Assembly: GCA_030247725.1 (NCBI GenBank)
Contig: JAOTRT010000008.1
Coordinates: 1 to 64,000 of the forward strand
Length of the DNA stretch: 64,000 nucleotides
Source of the DNA: Candidatus Nitricoxidireducens bremensis
GTDB taxonomy: Bacteria; Pseudomonadota; Gammaproteobacteria; Burkholderiales; Rhodocyclaceae
Direction: 5' to 3'
The notes below the pieces were generated by a model, which had not been told where the DNA came from, ran no database searches, and saw only the letters and a list, made by a program, of their open reading frames with translations. This document shows positions 1 through 9,734 of this stretch, in pieces; positions within the stretch are counted from its first letter, which is position 1, and each line of letters opens with the position of its first letter. A program made the translations under genes and the position numbers.

Positions 1-5
1 CTCTT

Positions 6-37
6 ACGACAACGCCCCGAAAGGGGCGTTGTCGTTT
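6..37 (+). terminator. Rho-independent terminator of an upstream gene
   Basis: A perfect 13-bp stem (6-18 with 23-35) closed by a GAAA tetraloop is followed by a short T run. It probably ends a plus-strand transcript that begins before the window. The next 240 bases up to accA show no gene I can support. Confidence 0.8.
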
Positions 38-275
38 CTAGCTCCCCCCCTCAATACAACCCCTCCACCCAGACGGCACGGCTCCCGAAGCCCGCCAATA
101 CTCCTCGCTTGCTCCCGCAGCGAAGGTGAAAACCGTCTACGGCAGACTACGACATGCTTCCATGCAGGGACAGGGCGCAATGGGACATGGGATGGAAATT
201 TTCAGCAGGTCAGGACTACGCGCGCCTTCAGGTGGCGTGCAAATTCGACGCCTTCCGGCCTGGGAGGACGGTAAA

Positions 276-1250
276 ATGCCGGCCATGAAAACCACATTCC
301 TCGATTTCGAGCAGCCGATTGCTGAACTCGAAAACAAGATCGAACAACTGCGGTTCGTGCAGGATGACTCGGCGGTCGATATCTCGGAAGAAATCAGTCG
401 TCTCGAGACGAAGAGCCAGTCGCTGACGAAGGAAATCTACGGCAAACTCACTCCCTGGCAGATTGCCCTGGTGGCCAGGCATCCGCAGCGGCCGTATACC
501 TTCGACTACGTCGAACATATCTTTACGGATTTTGAGGAGCTCCACGGCGACCGCGCGTTTGCGGACGACCACGCAATCGTCGGCGGCCTTGCGCGCTTCA
601 ATGGGCAGGCGTGCATGGTAATCGGCCACCAGAAGGGACGCGATACCAAGGAGAAGATTCATCGCAATTTCGGCATGCCGCGGCCAGAGGGCTACCGCAA
701 GGCGATGCGGTTGATGAAGCTCGCCGAGAAGTTCGGTATGCCCGTGTTTACCTTCGTCGATACGCCGGGTGCCTATCCCGGCATCGATGCCGAGGAGCGG
801 GGCCAGTCCGAGGCCATCGGCCACAACCTCTACGTGATGGCCGAACTGAAGGTTCCGCTCATCACCACCATCATCGGCGAAGGCGGTTCAGGTGGCGCCT
901 TGGCGATTGCCGTGGGTGATGCCGTATTGATGCTGCAGCATTCCACCTACTCCGTGATTTCGCCCGAGGGCTGCGCATCCATTCTTTGGAAGAGTGCCGA
1001 CAAGGCAGCCGATGCCGCTGAAACCATGGGCATCACCGCTGCACGTCTGAAGACCCTCGGCTTGATTGATCGGGTCGTGACGGAACCGACAGGCGGCGCA
1101 CATCGCGACCACCGGGCGGCTGCGCTGTCCTTGAAGAAGGCGCTGCAGGAGGCTCTCAAGCAGGTGTCCGGTCTCTCTCCCGAGGAGCTCGTCGAGCGCC
1201 GCTTCGAGCGCCTGATGAGCTATGGCAAGTTCAAGGAACAACTCAACTGA
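276..1250 (+). CDS. accA: Acetyl-CoA carboxylase carboxyltransferase subunit alpha
   Basis: AccA with AccD transfers the carboxyl group from biotin-BCCP to acetyl-CoA, making malonyl-CoA for fatty acid synthesis in the cytoplasm. The protein has the family N-terminus ([16 protein letters not shown]), the HPQRPY segment, GHQKGRD, the DTPGAYPG loop and the glycine-rich [11 protein letters not shown] segment of the crotonase-like carboxyltransferase fold. Length is about 324 residues, normal for AccA. The start at 276 is chosen because GGGAGG at 262-267 lies 8 bases upstream; the ATG at 285, which gives the conventional N-terminus, is 17 bases from that site and is the alternative. A longer open frame upstream to 126 looks non-coding. 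The tilS start lies inside the accA 3' end, so the two are probably co-transcribed. Confidence 0.95.
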   Translation: MPAMKTTFLDFEQPIAELENKIEQLRFVQDDSAVDISEEISRLETKSQSLTKEIYGKLTPWQIALVARHPQRPYTFDYVEHIFTDFEELHGDRAFADDHAIVGGLARFNGQACMVIGHQKGRDTKEKIHRNFGMPRPEGYRKAMRLMKLAEKFGMPVFTFVDTPGAYPGIDAEERGQSEAIGHNLYVMAELKVPLITTIIGEGGSGGALAIAVGDAVLMLQHSTYSVISPEGCASILWKSADKAADAAETMGITAARLKTLGLIDRVVTEPTGGAHRDHRAAALSLKKALQEALKQVSGLSPEELVERRFERLMSYGKFKEQLN

Positions 1251-2199
1251 TTCCGTAGTTGGGGCGATTGCGTCGTGCCTGGAGGGGCACGTCGGGCGGC
1301 ATGATTCCCTGGCGGTCGCGCTTTCCGGCGGCGTCGACTCGGTGGTCCTGCTCCACTGCCTGCGGCGCCTTGCGGTGGGGGGAAGCTTCGGTCTCTCCGC
1401 AATCCATGTCCATCATGGTCTGAGCCCCAATGCGGATGCTTGGGAGACTCATTGCCGTGTTCTGTGCGCCGACTGGAAAATCCCCTTGGCAGTCCATAGG
1501 GTCCGCGTCGAACGCCGCTCAGCCGATGGATTGGAAGCCGCCGCTCGGCGTGCCCGGCACGCCGTATTCGCGGCAACACCGCAAGATTGGGTGGCACTGG
1601 GTCATCATCGCAACGACCAAGCGGAGACCCTGATGTTCAATCTGCTGCGGGGCACCGGGCTGCGCGGTGCCGGCGCCATGGGGGAAAGGCGGGGACGGCT
1701 GCTGCGACCCATGCTGACCGTGGAGCGGCAAGCCATCATCGCTTATGCCGCAGCGCACGGGCTGACCTGGATCGAGGACGAGAGCAACAGGGATACGCGC
1801 TTCTCCCGGAACTATCTGCGTCATGCCGCGTTGAGGGAACTGGAGGATCGCTTCCCCGGGAGCACAGCCAATCTTGCCGCCGCCGCCGCGCGCTTCGGTG
1901 AGGCGGGAGAGCTTCTGGACGATCTGGCCCGTTTGGATCTAGAGGGTGCCGAGCCGAGCTTTCCTCTCAATGTTTCGGTACTGAAGGCATTGACCGAACC
2001 GCGGGCGCGCAACCTGTTGCGCTATCTGCTGCAGCGGCAGCAAATTGGCATTCCCAGCGAAGAGCGACTGCGTGAAGCATTGCGGCAGTTGCTCCATGCC
2101 GCTCCCGACCGCCATCCGGTCGTGACCTTCGGCAGATGGCGCCTGTTTCGACGCCGCGGCCGGGTGTTGGTGGACACCCTTCCGAATCAGGACCCCTGA
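1222..2199 (+). CDS. tilS: tRNA(Ile)-lysidine synthetase
   Basis: TilS attaches lysine to the wobble cytidine of the CAU anticodon of tRNA-Ile2 with ATP, switching it from AUG to AUA reading; it is essential. The PP-loop ATP-binding motif SGGVDS is at about residues 35-40, followed by HVHHGLS, the [10 protein letters not shown] segment and the [10 protein letters not shown] stretch typical of the N-terminal N-type ATPase domain. The rest of this 325-residue protein matches the substrate-binding and C-terminal regions of the medium-length family form. The start ATG at 1222 lies inside accA (29-base overlap), suggesting translational coupling. The 3' end overlaps the convergent dctR by 13 bases. 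Confidence 0.95.
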   Translation: MASSRNNSTDSVVGAIASCLEGHVGRHDSLAVALSGGVDSVVLLHCLRRLAVGGSFGLSAIHVHHGLSPNADAWETHCRVLCADWKIPLAVHRVRVERRSADGLEAAARRARHAVFAATPQDWVALGHHRNDQAETLMFNLLRGTGLRGAGAMGERRGRLLRPMLTVERQAIIAYAAAHGLTWIEDESNRDTRFSRNYLRHAALRELEDRFPGSTANLAAAAARFGEAGELLDDLARLDLEGAEPSFPLNVSVLKALTEPRARNLLRYLLQRQQIGIPSEERLREALRQLLHAAPDRHPVVTFGRWRLFRRRGRVLVDTLPNQDP

Positions 2200-2813
2200 T
2201 CCGGCTTCATGCCGGCGCTCGCCAGAAGCTGGGCCAGTTCCACGGCTGAGCGTACCGCCATCTTCTCGAATACGCGCGCCCGATGAACCTCCACGGTGCG
2301 CATGGCGATGTTCAACTCGTCCGCGATGACCTTGTTGAATTTTCCCGCCAGGACCCGCTCCATCACCTCCCGCTCCCGCTGGGTCAGGGAATTCAGGCGG
2401 GATTCGATGGTGGCGATGGATGCCGCCTGGGAGCAGTGCTTGCCGTTGATGCGCATGGCGTCGATGACGCGGTCGGCGAGTTCGTTGTCGTTGAAGGGTT
2501 TCTCGATGAAGTCGAAGGCACCCTTCTTGATGGCACTGACGGCCTGGGGAACGTCGCCGTGGCCGGTAAGGAAAATCGTCGGCAGGGCACACCCAAGTTC
2601 AAGCAGGCGGTCGAACAATTCGGGACCGCTCATGCCCTGCATGCGGATATCGAGTACCAGGCACCCTTGCATGCCGGGAGAGTAGGCGCGCAGGAAGTCC
2701 TCGGCCGACGCCCAGGCACGGGATGGCACGCCGCGCGACCGCAACAGCCAGGCGAGGGCATCGCGGATGGCTTCGTCGTCGTCAACAATGTGGGCAAGCG
2801 CTTCCGGCATCAT
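2187..2813 (-). CDS. dctR: FixJ-type response regulator of C4-dicarboxylate transport
   Basis: Response regulator of 208 residues with an N-terminal receiver domain (acidic cluster D11-D13, phosphoacceptor D55 in VLDIRM, conserved Thr in LTGHG, Lys in EKPF) and a C-terminal LuxR-type helix-turn-helix (LTQREREVMERV, about residues 143-190). This is the FixJ/DctR architecture known from Rhodobacter capsulatus DctSR, which activates the dctPQM TRAP operon. Its ATG overlaps the stop of dctS by four bases (ATGA), so the pair is translationally coupled. The adjacent divergent dctPQM genes make dicarboxylate control the likely role; the exact ligand is inferred. Confidence 0.9.
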   Translation of the reverse strand: MMPEALAHIVDDDEAIRDALAWLLRSRGVPSRAWASAEDFLRAYSPGMQGCLVLDIRMQGMSGPELFDRLLELGCALPTIFLTGHGDVPQAVSAIKKGAFDFIEKPFNDNELADRVIDAMRINGKHCSQAASIATIESRLNSLTQREREVMERVLAGKFNKVIADELNIAMRTVEVHRARVFEKMAVRSAVELAQLLASAGMKPDQGS

Positions 2814-4777
2814 GGCTGGATCGGCAGTTGGATGCGGAAAATGCTACCACCGCCGGCATTCGGTTCGTACCAGAGGCGGCCTTGATGGGCCTCGATCACC
2901 GATCGGCAGATGTTGAGTCCCATGCCCATGCCTTCTGCCTTGGTGGTGAAGAAGGGTTCGAAAAGCCGGGCTGCGGTTGCCGCCGTGATGCCGCAGCCCC
3001 GATCGGCGACACCGATCTCGATGTTTCCGTCGCTGATACCGGCGGACAGCGTCAATTGACGTTGCTCCGGCGGCGTGGTGCGCATGGCCTCGATGGCATT
3101 GCGCACGAGATTGACAATGGCTTGTCCGATCAGAACCTTGTCACCCCGGATTTCCGGCAACGGCTCCGGCAACTCCTTCTGGATGCGCACGCCTTGGCGC
3201 CTGGCGTCGGCTTCCACCATGCCCAGCGCCTCCTCGATGATGTCGCCGAGATGGCAGATTTCGGACTTGGGTTCCGCCCGTTGCGCAAACTGATATATCC
3301 GGCGAATGATCCTGCCGGCCCGCTGTGCCTGCTCTGCCCCCTTGAGCATGGCCAGCTTGAGTTCCTCCGGACTGGCGTTTCCGCTTTCCAGCATGTTGAG
3401 GCAGCCGGTGTTGTAGCTGGCGATGGCGGCAAGCGGCTGGTTGAGCTCGTGAGCGAGGCTCGACGCCATCTCGCCCATGGTGACGAGCCGCGACGTGGCC
3501 TGAAGACGTTCCTGCTGCTGGCGTGCGAGTTCCTCGGCACGCTTGCGTTCCGTGATATCTACGAGGGACCCCATCCAGCCCGTCTGCCGGCCATGGGCGT
3601 CGATCAACGGCGCCTCGCGGATCAGCACATCGAAGAGCTCGCCGTTGCGGCGCTTGAACCTCAGCTCGAAAACATCGGTGGGGCCCTTGCCGGCCAGGAT
3701 GCGGTCGTGGATGGTACGCATCTCGTCGAAAAGCTCGTCCGGCCAATAGGGCATGGGCGGCCTACGGCCCACCATATCCTCCGCTTCCCAGCCGACCATG
3801 CGGCAGAAGGCGGGATTGACGTAGGTGATCCGGCCGTCCAGATCGCGGGCCCGCAGACCGATCTGGATCGAGTCCTCCATCGCCTTGCGGAAAGCGTACT
3901 CGGTGCGCAGTGCCTCCTCCGCGGCCAGCCGCTGCTGGACATGGCGGCGCAGCGCCCAGAGACTCCAGAGCACGAGCAGGGCCAGTAGGACCAGGGATGC
4001 CGACAGCATGCGTCCCGCCAGCGGGGCGGGTTCGCGATAAGGAACTGCATAGAGATAGAGCCCGCGGCCGGGCGGATCGAAGGGAATCTCGTAATGATCG
4101 ATGCCTTCCTTGGCAGCCACTTTCGACCGGGCGGCAAGGGTGGCGCCGGCGCTGTCGATCACGCTGATGCGGTAGCGTTCGGCGAGCCACCAGGGGATGG
4201 AGTCATCGAGGATCTGGCGAAGCGAATAGATGCCGACCGCCAGGCCGACGATCTCTCCGGCGTGGAACACGGGGACCTGGACCTCGAACTGCCAGTCGTT
4301 ATCGACGATGGGATAAGGCGCGCTGTAGACAGCCTTGCCGAGGGACTTCGCCAGGCGTCCGGTTTCCCGGGAAGGCACGGTACCACGCGCCTCGCCGACC
4401 ACATAGGCGTCGATCTCGCCCGGGTATATGCGGCGGATGCTGCCTGCCGCATCGAGCCAAGCGACCTGACGCAGGCCCGCCTTGCCGGCGATCAACGCCT
4501 TGGCGTGCGCCTCGAAGGACGCGGCGCTGGCGGCCTGCTGGGGGCCGATCTGACCGAGGACCTCCTCCTGGCGCACCATGAGGAATCGGAGGTCCTGCTC
4601 AAGCCAGAGCACGTCGTTGATGAGCATCGAGCGCTGCTCCTCCTTTTCGGCCTTGTCATAGTGCAGCAGCAGTGCGCCGACGGCGAGAACGAAAAGAGCG
4701 AAGGCAACGCGCGGCAGCAGCCAGTACCAGTTGGCGGGCACGAAACGCGGTGTGGCGGGCGGAACGTCGAAGATCAT
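2810..4777 (-). CDS. dctS: Membrane sensor histidine kinase, DctS type
   Basis: Sensor kinase of 655 residues, partner of the following dctR. It has a transmembrane helix near residues 17-38, a periplasmic sensing region to about 250, a second helix (LSASLVLLALLVLW), one PAS domain (from about residue 300, ending at DITERKRAEE), a HisKA dimerisation helix with phospho-accepting His near 442 in SSLAHELNQPL, and an HATPase domain with N box NLVRNAIEAM, DRGCGI and GMGLNICR. This is the family arrangement of DctS, which senses periplasmic C4-dicarboxylates. It is divergent from dctP across a 136-base intergenic region that presumably holds the regulated promoters; I could not pick a convincing sigma-54 or sigma-70 site there. 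Confidence 0.9.
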   Translation of the reverse strand: MIFDVPPATPRFVPANWYWLLPRVAFALFVLAVGALLLHYDKAEKEEQRSMLINDVLWLEQDLRFLMVRQEEVLGQIGPQQAASAASFEAHAKALIAGKAGLRQVAWLDAAGSIRRIYPGEIDAYVVGEARGTVPSRETGRLAKSLGKAVYSAPYPIVDNDWQFEVQVPVFHAGEIVGLAVGIYSLRQILDDSIPWWLAERYRISVIDSAGATLAARSKVAAKEGIDHYEIPFDPPGRGLYLYAVPYREPAPLAGRMLSASLVLLALLVLWSLWALRRHVQQRLAAEEALRTEYAFRKAMEDSIQIGLRARDLDGRITYVNPAFCRMVGWEAEDMVGRRPPMPYWPDELFDEMRTIHDRILAGKGPTDVFELRFKRRNGELFDVLIREAPLIDAHGRQTGWMGSLVDITERKRAEELARQQQERLQATSRLVTMGEMASSLAHELNQPLAAIASYNTGCLNMLESGNASPEELKLAMLKGAEQAQRAGRIIRRIYQFAQRAEPKSEICHLGDIIEEALGMVEADARRQGVRIQKELPEPLPEIRGDKVLIGQAIVNLVRNAIEAMRTTPPEQRQLTLSAGISDGNIEIGVADRGCGITAATAARLFEPFFTTKAEGMGMGLNICRSVIEAHQGRLWYEPNAGGGSIFRIQLPIQP

Positions 4778-4913
4778 GGCGGGATGTTAACGCCACGGCA
4801 TGCGGGAATGGGCATCTTGCGGATAACCACAATGGTCCGCCCCCTCGGGCGGAGGGAGAATGCACGACGCCTTTCCGGGCCCTCGACGGCCCATATAACC
4901 GGAGGAGATATCC

Positions 4914-5918
4914 ATGAAGTTCAACCGTCTGATGGTCGGCCTTGCCGCCGCCGCTTTCTCGTTCGCCGCCTTCGCGCAGCAACCCATCGTCATCAAGTTC
5001 AGCCATGTGGTCGCCAACGACACGCCCAAGGGCAAGGGTGCGGACTTCTTCAAGCAGAAGGCCGAGGAGCTCACCAAGGGCAAGGTCAAGGTCGAGGTTT
5101 ACCCGAACAGCACGCTTTACAAGGACAAGGAGGAAATGGAAGCGCTGCAGCTCGGCGCCGTGCAGATGCTGGCTCCCTCCCTCGCCAAGTTCGGTCCCCT
5201 CGGCGTCAAGGAGTTCGAGGTATTCGACCTGCCCTACATTTTCGATGGCTACGACGACCTGCACAAGGTGACCAACGGCCCCATCGGCAAGTCCCTGCTG
5301 AACAAGCTCGAAGGCAAAGGCATCATGGGACTGGCCTATTGGGACAACGGCCTCAAGGTGATGAGCGCCAACAAGCCGCTGCGCAATCCCGATGACTTCA
5401 AGGGTCTGAAGATGCGCATCCAGTCGTCCAACGTGCTTGACGCCCAGATGCGCGCCGTCGGCGCGCTGCCTCAGAAAATGGCCTTTTCCGAGGTTTATCA
5501 GGCGCTCCAGACCGGCGTGGTCGATGGCACGGAAAACCCGCCGTCCAATCTGTACACCCAGAAGATGCACGAGGTGCAGAAGTACGTGACCCTTTCCGAC
5601 CACGGCTATCTCGGCTATGCGGTGATCGTCAACAAGAAGTTCTGGGAAGGCCTGCCGGCCGACATCCGCAAGAGCCTCGACGACGCGATGGAGCAGGCGA
5701 CCCGCTACGCCAACCAGATCGCCAAGGTCGAGAACGACCATGCCCTCGCCGAGGTCAAGAAGTCCGGCAAGAGCGAACTGATCTCCCTCACGCCCGAGCA
5801 GAAGAAGGCCTGGAAGAAGGCCATGGTCAAGGTGCATGACCAGATGGCTGGCCGCGTCGGCAAGGACCTGATCCAGACGATCTACAAGGAGACCGGCTTC
5901 AATCCGGACAAGCTGTAA
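4914..5918 (+). CDS. dctP: TRAP transporter periplasmic C4-dicarboxylate-binding protein
   Basis: Extracytoplasmic solute receptor of a tripartite ATP-independent transporter. The first 22 residues form a Sec signal peptide cut after AFA. The mature protein begins with the DctP hallmark IVIKFSHVV and contains GLKMRIQSS with the arginine that clamps the substrate carboxylate in this family, then VYQALQTGVVDGTENPPSN. Its 334 residues are normal. GGAGGA lies 7 bases before the ATG. The closeness to R. capsulatus and Pseudomonas DctP and the linked dctSR genes support malate/succinate/fumarate uptake, though the precise ligand cannot be read from sequence. Confidence 0.93.
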   Translation: MKFNRLMVGLAAAAFSFAAFAQQPIVIKFSHVVANDTPKGKGADFFKQKAEELTKGKVKVEVYPNSTLYKDKEEMEALQLGAVQMLAPSLAKFGPLGVKEFEVFDLPYIFDGYDDLHKVTNGPIGKSLLNKLEGKGIMGLAYWDNGLKVMSANKPLRNPDDFKGLKMRIQSSNVLDAQMRAVGALPQKMAFSEVYQALQTGVVDGTENPPSNLYTQKMHEVQKYVTLSDHGYLGYAVIVNKKFWEGLPADIRKSLDDAMEQATRYANQIAKVENDHALAEVKKSGKSELISLTPEQKKAWKKAMVKVHDQMAGRVGKDLIQTIYKETGFNPDKL

Positions 5919-5930
5919 GACGATACAAAC

Positions 5931-5955
5931 GCGGGAACCATGCAATGGTTCCCGC
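5931..5955 (+). promoter_or_regulatory. Intercistronic stem-loop between dctP and dctQ
   Basis: A perfect 10-bp inverted repeat (5931-5940 with 5946-5955) has a 5-base loop and no following T run. In TRAP and ABC operons such hairpins commonly protect the upstream binding-protein message or attenuate read-through, giving more receptor than permease. That role is inferred. Confidence 0.6.
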
Positions 5956-5976
5956 AATCGCTTCAGGAATGATTCC

Positions 5977-6723
5977 ATGAAAATTCTCGACCACATCGAG
6001 GAGTGGCTGATTGCCTTCCTCATGGGCGCGGCGACGCTGATCATCTTCGTGTCGGTGATGCATCGCTACGCAACCGGATTTGCCATTCCCGGCGTGCAGG
6101 ACTGGCTGATCGGTCTTAACCTGTCGTGGGCGCAGGAGTTGTGCATCATCATGTTCGTCTGGATGGCGAAGTTCGGTGCGGCCTACGGCGTGCGCACCGG
6201 CATCCACGTCGGTGTCGATGTGCTGATCAACCGCCTGTCCGACCGAACGCGCGGCAAATTCATCGTCTTCGGCTTGCTGGCCGGCGCCCTGTTCACTGGC
6301 GTCGTCGGCACGCTCGGCGCGACCTTCGTGTGGGAGAACGGTGCCCACTACAGTTTCTACAAATTCTTCGGCATGGAGATGGGTGATCTCTATGAGGGGC
6401 CGACCACGCCCGACCTGGAGTGGCCCACCTGGATCGTCTATTCAGCGATTCCGCTGGGCTCCTATCTGATGTGTTTCCGTTTCTTGCAGGTCACCGTGAG
6501 CTTCATCCGCACCGGCGAACTGCCGCACCACGATCATGGTCATGTCGATGGCCTCGATGAGGGCGAGCCGCTCAAGCCCGGCGATGACGACGTGATCTAC
6601 AGCATGGACGACAACCTGCATCCGCATGGCATCCATGGCGGTCCCGAAAGCCGCCCGCACAGCGACGGAACGCCGCCCCCAGAGGCCGAGCGGCGCAACG
6701 ACACCGGGAGCGATAAGCCATGA
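5977..6723 (+). CDS. dctQ: TRAP transporter small permease DctQ with long His/acidic tail
   Basis: Small membrane subunit of the TRAP transporter, thought to join the periplasmic receptor to the large DctM permease. It has four hydrophobic segments (about residues 12-32, 47-65, 91-113 and 149-168) and the family ELCIIMFVWMAKFGAAYG region. Family members are usually about 160-200 residues; this one is 248 because of a hydrophilic C-terminal extension of about 70 residues rich in His, Asp, Gly and Pro, starting near HHDHGHVDG. The last ATG overlap with dctM is four bases (ATGA), so the extension is translated in the normal frame into dctM. Confidence 0.92.
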   Translation: MKILDHIEEWLIAFLMGAATLIIFVSVMHRYATGFAIPGVQDWLIGLNLSWAQELCIIMFVWMAKFGAAYGVRTGIHVGVDVLINRLSDRTRGKFIVFGLLAGALFTGVVGTLGATFVWENGAHYSFYKFFGMEMGDLYEGPTTPDLEWPTWIVYSAIPLGSYLMCFRFLQVTVSFIRTGELPHHDHGHVDGLDEGEPLKPGDDDVIYSMDDNLHPHGIHGGPESRPHSDGTPPPEAERRNDTGSDKP

Positions 6724-8006
6724 GCACCCTGATCATCTTTACCCTGCTGGTCGTCCTGATGCTCACCGGCATGCCGATCTCGATCTCGCTCGGCCTGACC
6801 GTGCTGTCTTTCTTGTTCTTCATGACGCAGGTGCCGGTCGAATCGGTGGCGCTCAAGCTGTTTACCGGCATCGAGAAGTTCGAGATCATGGCGATCCCGT
6901 TCTTCATTCTCGCCGGTAACTTCCTCACCCACGGTGGTGTTGCTCGGCGCATGATCAAGTTCGCCACGGCGATGGTCGGCCACTTCCACGGGGGGCTCGG
7001 TCTCGGCGGCGTGCTGGCGTGCGCCCTATTCGCCGCGGTGTCCGGCTCCAGCCCGGCGACCGTGGTCGCCATCGGCTCGATCCTCATGCCGGCGATGGTC
7101 AAGGCGGGTTTTCCCAATCGCTTCGGCGCCGGCGTCATCACCACCTCGGGCGCGCTCGGCATCCTGATCCCGCCGTCGATCGTCATGGTCATGTATTCCG
7201 TGTCGACCAACACCTCTGTAGGCGCGTTGTTCATGGCGGGTGTGGTGCCCGGCTTGCTGCTCGCTTTCATGCTTGGACTGACGACCTGGTATCGCGCCTG
7301 GAAGAACGATTACCCGCGGCAGCCGAAAGCCAGTTGGAATGAACGCCTGAAGGCATTCCGCGAGTCGGTCTGGGGCCTGTTCCTCATCGTCGTGGTGATG
7401 GGCGGCATCTATAGCGGTATCTTCACGCCAACCGAGGCAGCGGCGATGAGCGCGGTATATGCCTTCTTCGTCGCGGTATTCGTCTACAAGGACCTAGGGC
7501 TCAAGGACGTGCCGCGCGTGCTGCTCTCGTCGGCCAACATGAGTGCGATGCTGCTCTACATCATCACCAACGCGGTGCTGTTCTCCTTCCTGATGACCCA
7601 CGAGAACATCCCGCAGGAGATGGCCGACTGGATGATGGGTACGGGCATCGGCGTGATCGGCTTCCTGCTGATGGCCAACATCCTGCTGTTGCTGGCCGGC
7701 AACTTCATGGAACCGAGCTCGATCGTACTGATTCTCGCGCCGATCCTGTTCCCGATCGCCATGAAATTGGGCATCGACCCGGTGCATTTCGGCATCATCA
7801 TGGTGGTGAATATGGAGGTCGGCATGTGCCACCCGCCGGTCGGCCTCAACCTCTATGTCGCATCGGGCATCACCAAGATGGGCATTACCGAGCTGACCAT
7901 CGCCGTCTGGCCGTGGTTGCTGACCATGCTGACGTTCCTGATACTCGTGACCTACTGGCCGACCCTGTCCCTGTGGTTACCGCGTATGCTCGGGATGGTT
8001 GCTTAG
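6720..8006 (+). CDS. dctM: TRAP transporter large permease DctM
   Basis: Large membrane subunit, which carries out sodium- or proton-driven dicarboxylate import. The 428-residue protein is built of about 12 hydrophobic segments and shows the family motifs [33 protein letters not shown] and [18 protein letters not shown] near the start, and [25 protein letters not shown] near the end. The ATG overlaps the dctQ stop, and the gene is followed by a strong terminator, so it is the last gene of dctPQM. Confidence 0.94.
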   Translation: MSTLIIFTLLVVLMLTGMPISISLGLTVLSFLFFMTQVPVESVALKLFTGIEKFEIMAIPFFILAGNFLTHGGVARRMIKFATAMVGHFHGGLGLGGVLACALFAAVSGSSPATVVAIGSILMPAMVKAGFPNRFGAGVITTSGALGILIPPSIVMVMYSVSTNTSVGALFMAGVVPGLLLAFMLGLTTWYRAWKNDYPRQPKASWNERLKAFRESVWGLFLIVVVMGGIYSGIFTPTEAAAMSAVYAFFVAVFVYKDLGLKDVPRVLLSSANMSAMLLYIITNAVLFSFLMTHENIPQEMADWMMGTGIGVIGFLLMANILLLLAGNFMEPSSIVLILAPILFPIAMKLGIDPVHFGIIMVVNMEVGMCHPPVGLNLYVASGITKMGITELTIAVWPWLLTMLTFLILVTYWPTLSLWLPRMLGMVA

Positions 8007-8025
8007 CCCAGCGGCGAGTACGCTT

Positions 8026-8053
8026 AAAGCCCGGCGCCGTGCCGGGCTTTTTT
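8026..8053 (+). terminator. Rho-independent terminator of dctPQM
   Basis: Stem AAAGCCCGGC (8026-8035) pairs perfectly with 8041-8050 across a 5-base loop and runs into a stretch of T. Confidence 0.9.
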
Positions 8054-8188
8054 CGTTTGGGACCAACGCCAATCCCGGCGCGTGTTCGCCTGTCCTGGAT
8101 TTTCGCCCATCGGTTCCCGGAAGGGCATGAAAACTACGATAAAATCGCTAGTTATCCGATTTCGCTTAACTTTATGCTGGAGATTCAA

Positions 8189-8617
8189 ATGGCTGTTGAA
8201 CGCACCCTATCGATCATCAAACCCGATGCCGTGGCCAAGAACGTGATCGGCAAGATCTACTCCCGTTTCGAGACCAACGGTCTCAAGATCGTCGCTTCCC
8301 GCATGGCCTGGCTGTCCGAGCAGGAAGCCGGCGGCTTCTACGCCGTGCACAAGGAACGCCCCTTCTTCAAGGACCTGGTCAAGTTCATGACCTCCGGCCC
8401 GGTGATGATCCAGGTGCTGGAAGGCGAGAGCGCCATCGCCAAGAACCGCGAGCTGATGGGCGCCACCGACCCGAAGAAGGCCGAGAAGGGCACCATCCGC
8501 GCCGACTTCGCCGAGAGCATCGACGCCAACGCCGTGCACGGCTCCGACGGCCCGGACACCGCCGCTGTCGAGATCGCCTATTTCTTCCCGGCGCTGAACG
8601 TTTTCTCCGGCCGCTGA
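8189..8617 (+). CDS. ndk: Nucleoside-diphosphate kinase
   Basis: Ndk balances (d)NTP pools by moving the gamma phosphate between nucleotides through a phospho-histidine. The 142-residue protein shows [12 protein letters not shown] at the start, the ERPFF segment and the active-site histidine in [12 protein letters not shown]. Start ATG 8189 is preceded by GGAGA at a good distance; an upstream in-frame extension into the dctM 3' region is not coding. It stands just before rlmN, the usual order in proteobacteria. Confidence 0.97.
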   Translation: MAVERTLSIIKPDAVAKNVIGKIYSRFETNGLKIVASRMAWLSEQEAGGFYAVHKERPFFKDLVKFMTSGPVMIQVLEGESAIAKNRELMGATDPKKAEKGTIRADFAESIDANAVHGSDGPDTAAVEIAYFFPALNVFSGR

Positions 8618-8627
8618 TCCGCAGGGC

Positions 8628-9734
8628 ATGACGGTCAACCTGCTCGATCTCGATGGTGACGGCCTGACGGCCTGGTTCGCGCAGCAGGGCGAGAAGCCCT
8701 TCCGTGCGCGCCAGGTGCTGCGCTGGATTCATCAGTTCGGGCAGGACGACTTCGATGCCATGACCGACATCGCCAAGAGTCTGCGCGAAAAGCTCAAGGC
8801 GCTGGCCGTCGTGGCACCGCCACCGCTGGTGAGCGACAGGCTTTCCGGCGATGGCACGCGCAAATTCCTTTTCGACGTCGGCGGCGGCAATGCCATCGAG
8901 ACCGTGTTCATCCCCGAGGATGACCGCGGCACCTTGTGCGTCTCCACCCAGGCGGGCTGCGCCCTCGACTGTGCCTTCTGCTCGACGGGCAAGCAGGGAT
9001 TCAACCGCAACCTGACGACCGCCGAGATCATCGGCCAGCTCTGGCAGGCCAACCGGGCGCTGGGTGTCACGCCGCGCAACGAGCGCGTCATCAGCAATGT
9101 GGTGCTGATGGGCATGGGCGAGCCGCTGGCGAATTTCGACAATCTCGTCCCGGCCCTACGGCTGATGCTCGACGATCATGCCTACGGCCTGTCGCGGCGC
9201 CGCGTCACGGTCTCCACCTCCGGCATCGTTCCGGCCATGGACCGCCTGCGCGACACGGTGCCGGTGGCGCTCGCCGTTTCCCTGCATGCGCCGACCGATG
9301 CCTTGCGCGACGAACTGGTGCCGATCAACCGCAAGTACCCGCTACGCGAACTGATGGCCGCCTGCCGCCGTTACCTGGAGAAGGCGCCGCGGGACTTCAT
9401 CACTTTCGAATATGTCATGCTCGACGGCGTCAATGACCGCGAAGCCGATGCCCGCGCCTTGCTCGCGCTGACGCGGGATGTGCCGTCGAAATTCAATCTG
9501 ATCCCCTTCAATCCGTTTCCCAAGTCGCCTTATCGCCGTTCCCGCGCCGAGCGGGTACGCCGGTTTCAGGAAATCCTGATCGAGGCCGGCGTCGTCACCA
9601 CCGTGCGCAAGACCCGCGGCGACGATATCGACGCCGCCTGCGGCCAGCTTGCCGGACAGGTGAAGGACAAGGCGCGTCGCGTGGTGCCGGTGGTGCCCGG
9701 CGACAGGGCTGTTCCCCGGGAGGTAATGGCGTGA
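8628..9734 (+). CDS. rlmN: 23S rRNA A2503 / tRNA A37 C2-methyltransferase
   Basis: Radical-SAM enzyme that methylates C2 of adenosine 2503 in 23S rRNA and A37 in some tRNAs. The iron-sulphur cluster motif CxxxCxxC is at residues 111, 115 and 118 (CALDCAFC), with GMGEPL following, and the C-terminal DAACGQLAG holds the methyl-carrying cysteine used by this family. Length of 368 residues is normal. Its stop overlaps the GTG start of the next gene by four bases. Confidence 0.96.
   Translation: MTVNLLDLDGDGLTAWFAQQGEKPFRARQVLRWIHQFGQDDFDAMTDIAKSLREKLKALAVVAPPPLVSDRLSGDGTRKFLFDVGGGNAIETVFIPEDDRGTLCVSTQAGCALDCAFCSTGKQGFNRNLTTAEIIGQLWQANRALGVTPRNERVISNVVLMGMGEPLANFDNLVPALRLMLDDHAYGLSRRRVTVSTSGIVPAMDRLRDTVPVALAVSLHAPTDALRDELVPINRKYPLRELMAACRRYLEKAPRDFITFEYVMLDGVNDREADARALLALTRDVPSKFNLIPFNPFPKSPYRRSRAERVRRFQEILIEAGVVTTVRKTRGDDIDAACGQLAGQVKDKARRVVPVVPGDRAVPREVMA

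Noticed and set aside
4778..4913. Possible sigma-54 promoter before dctP
   Set aside because: No GG/GC pair with correct 10-base spacing was found, although Rhizobium dct genes use sigma-54.
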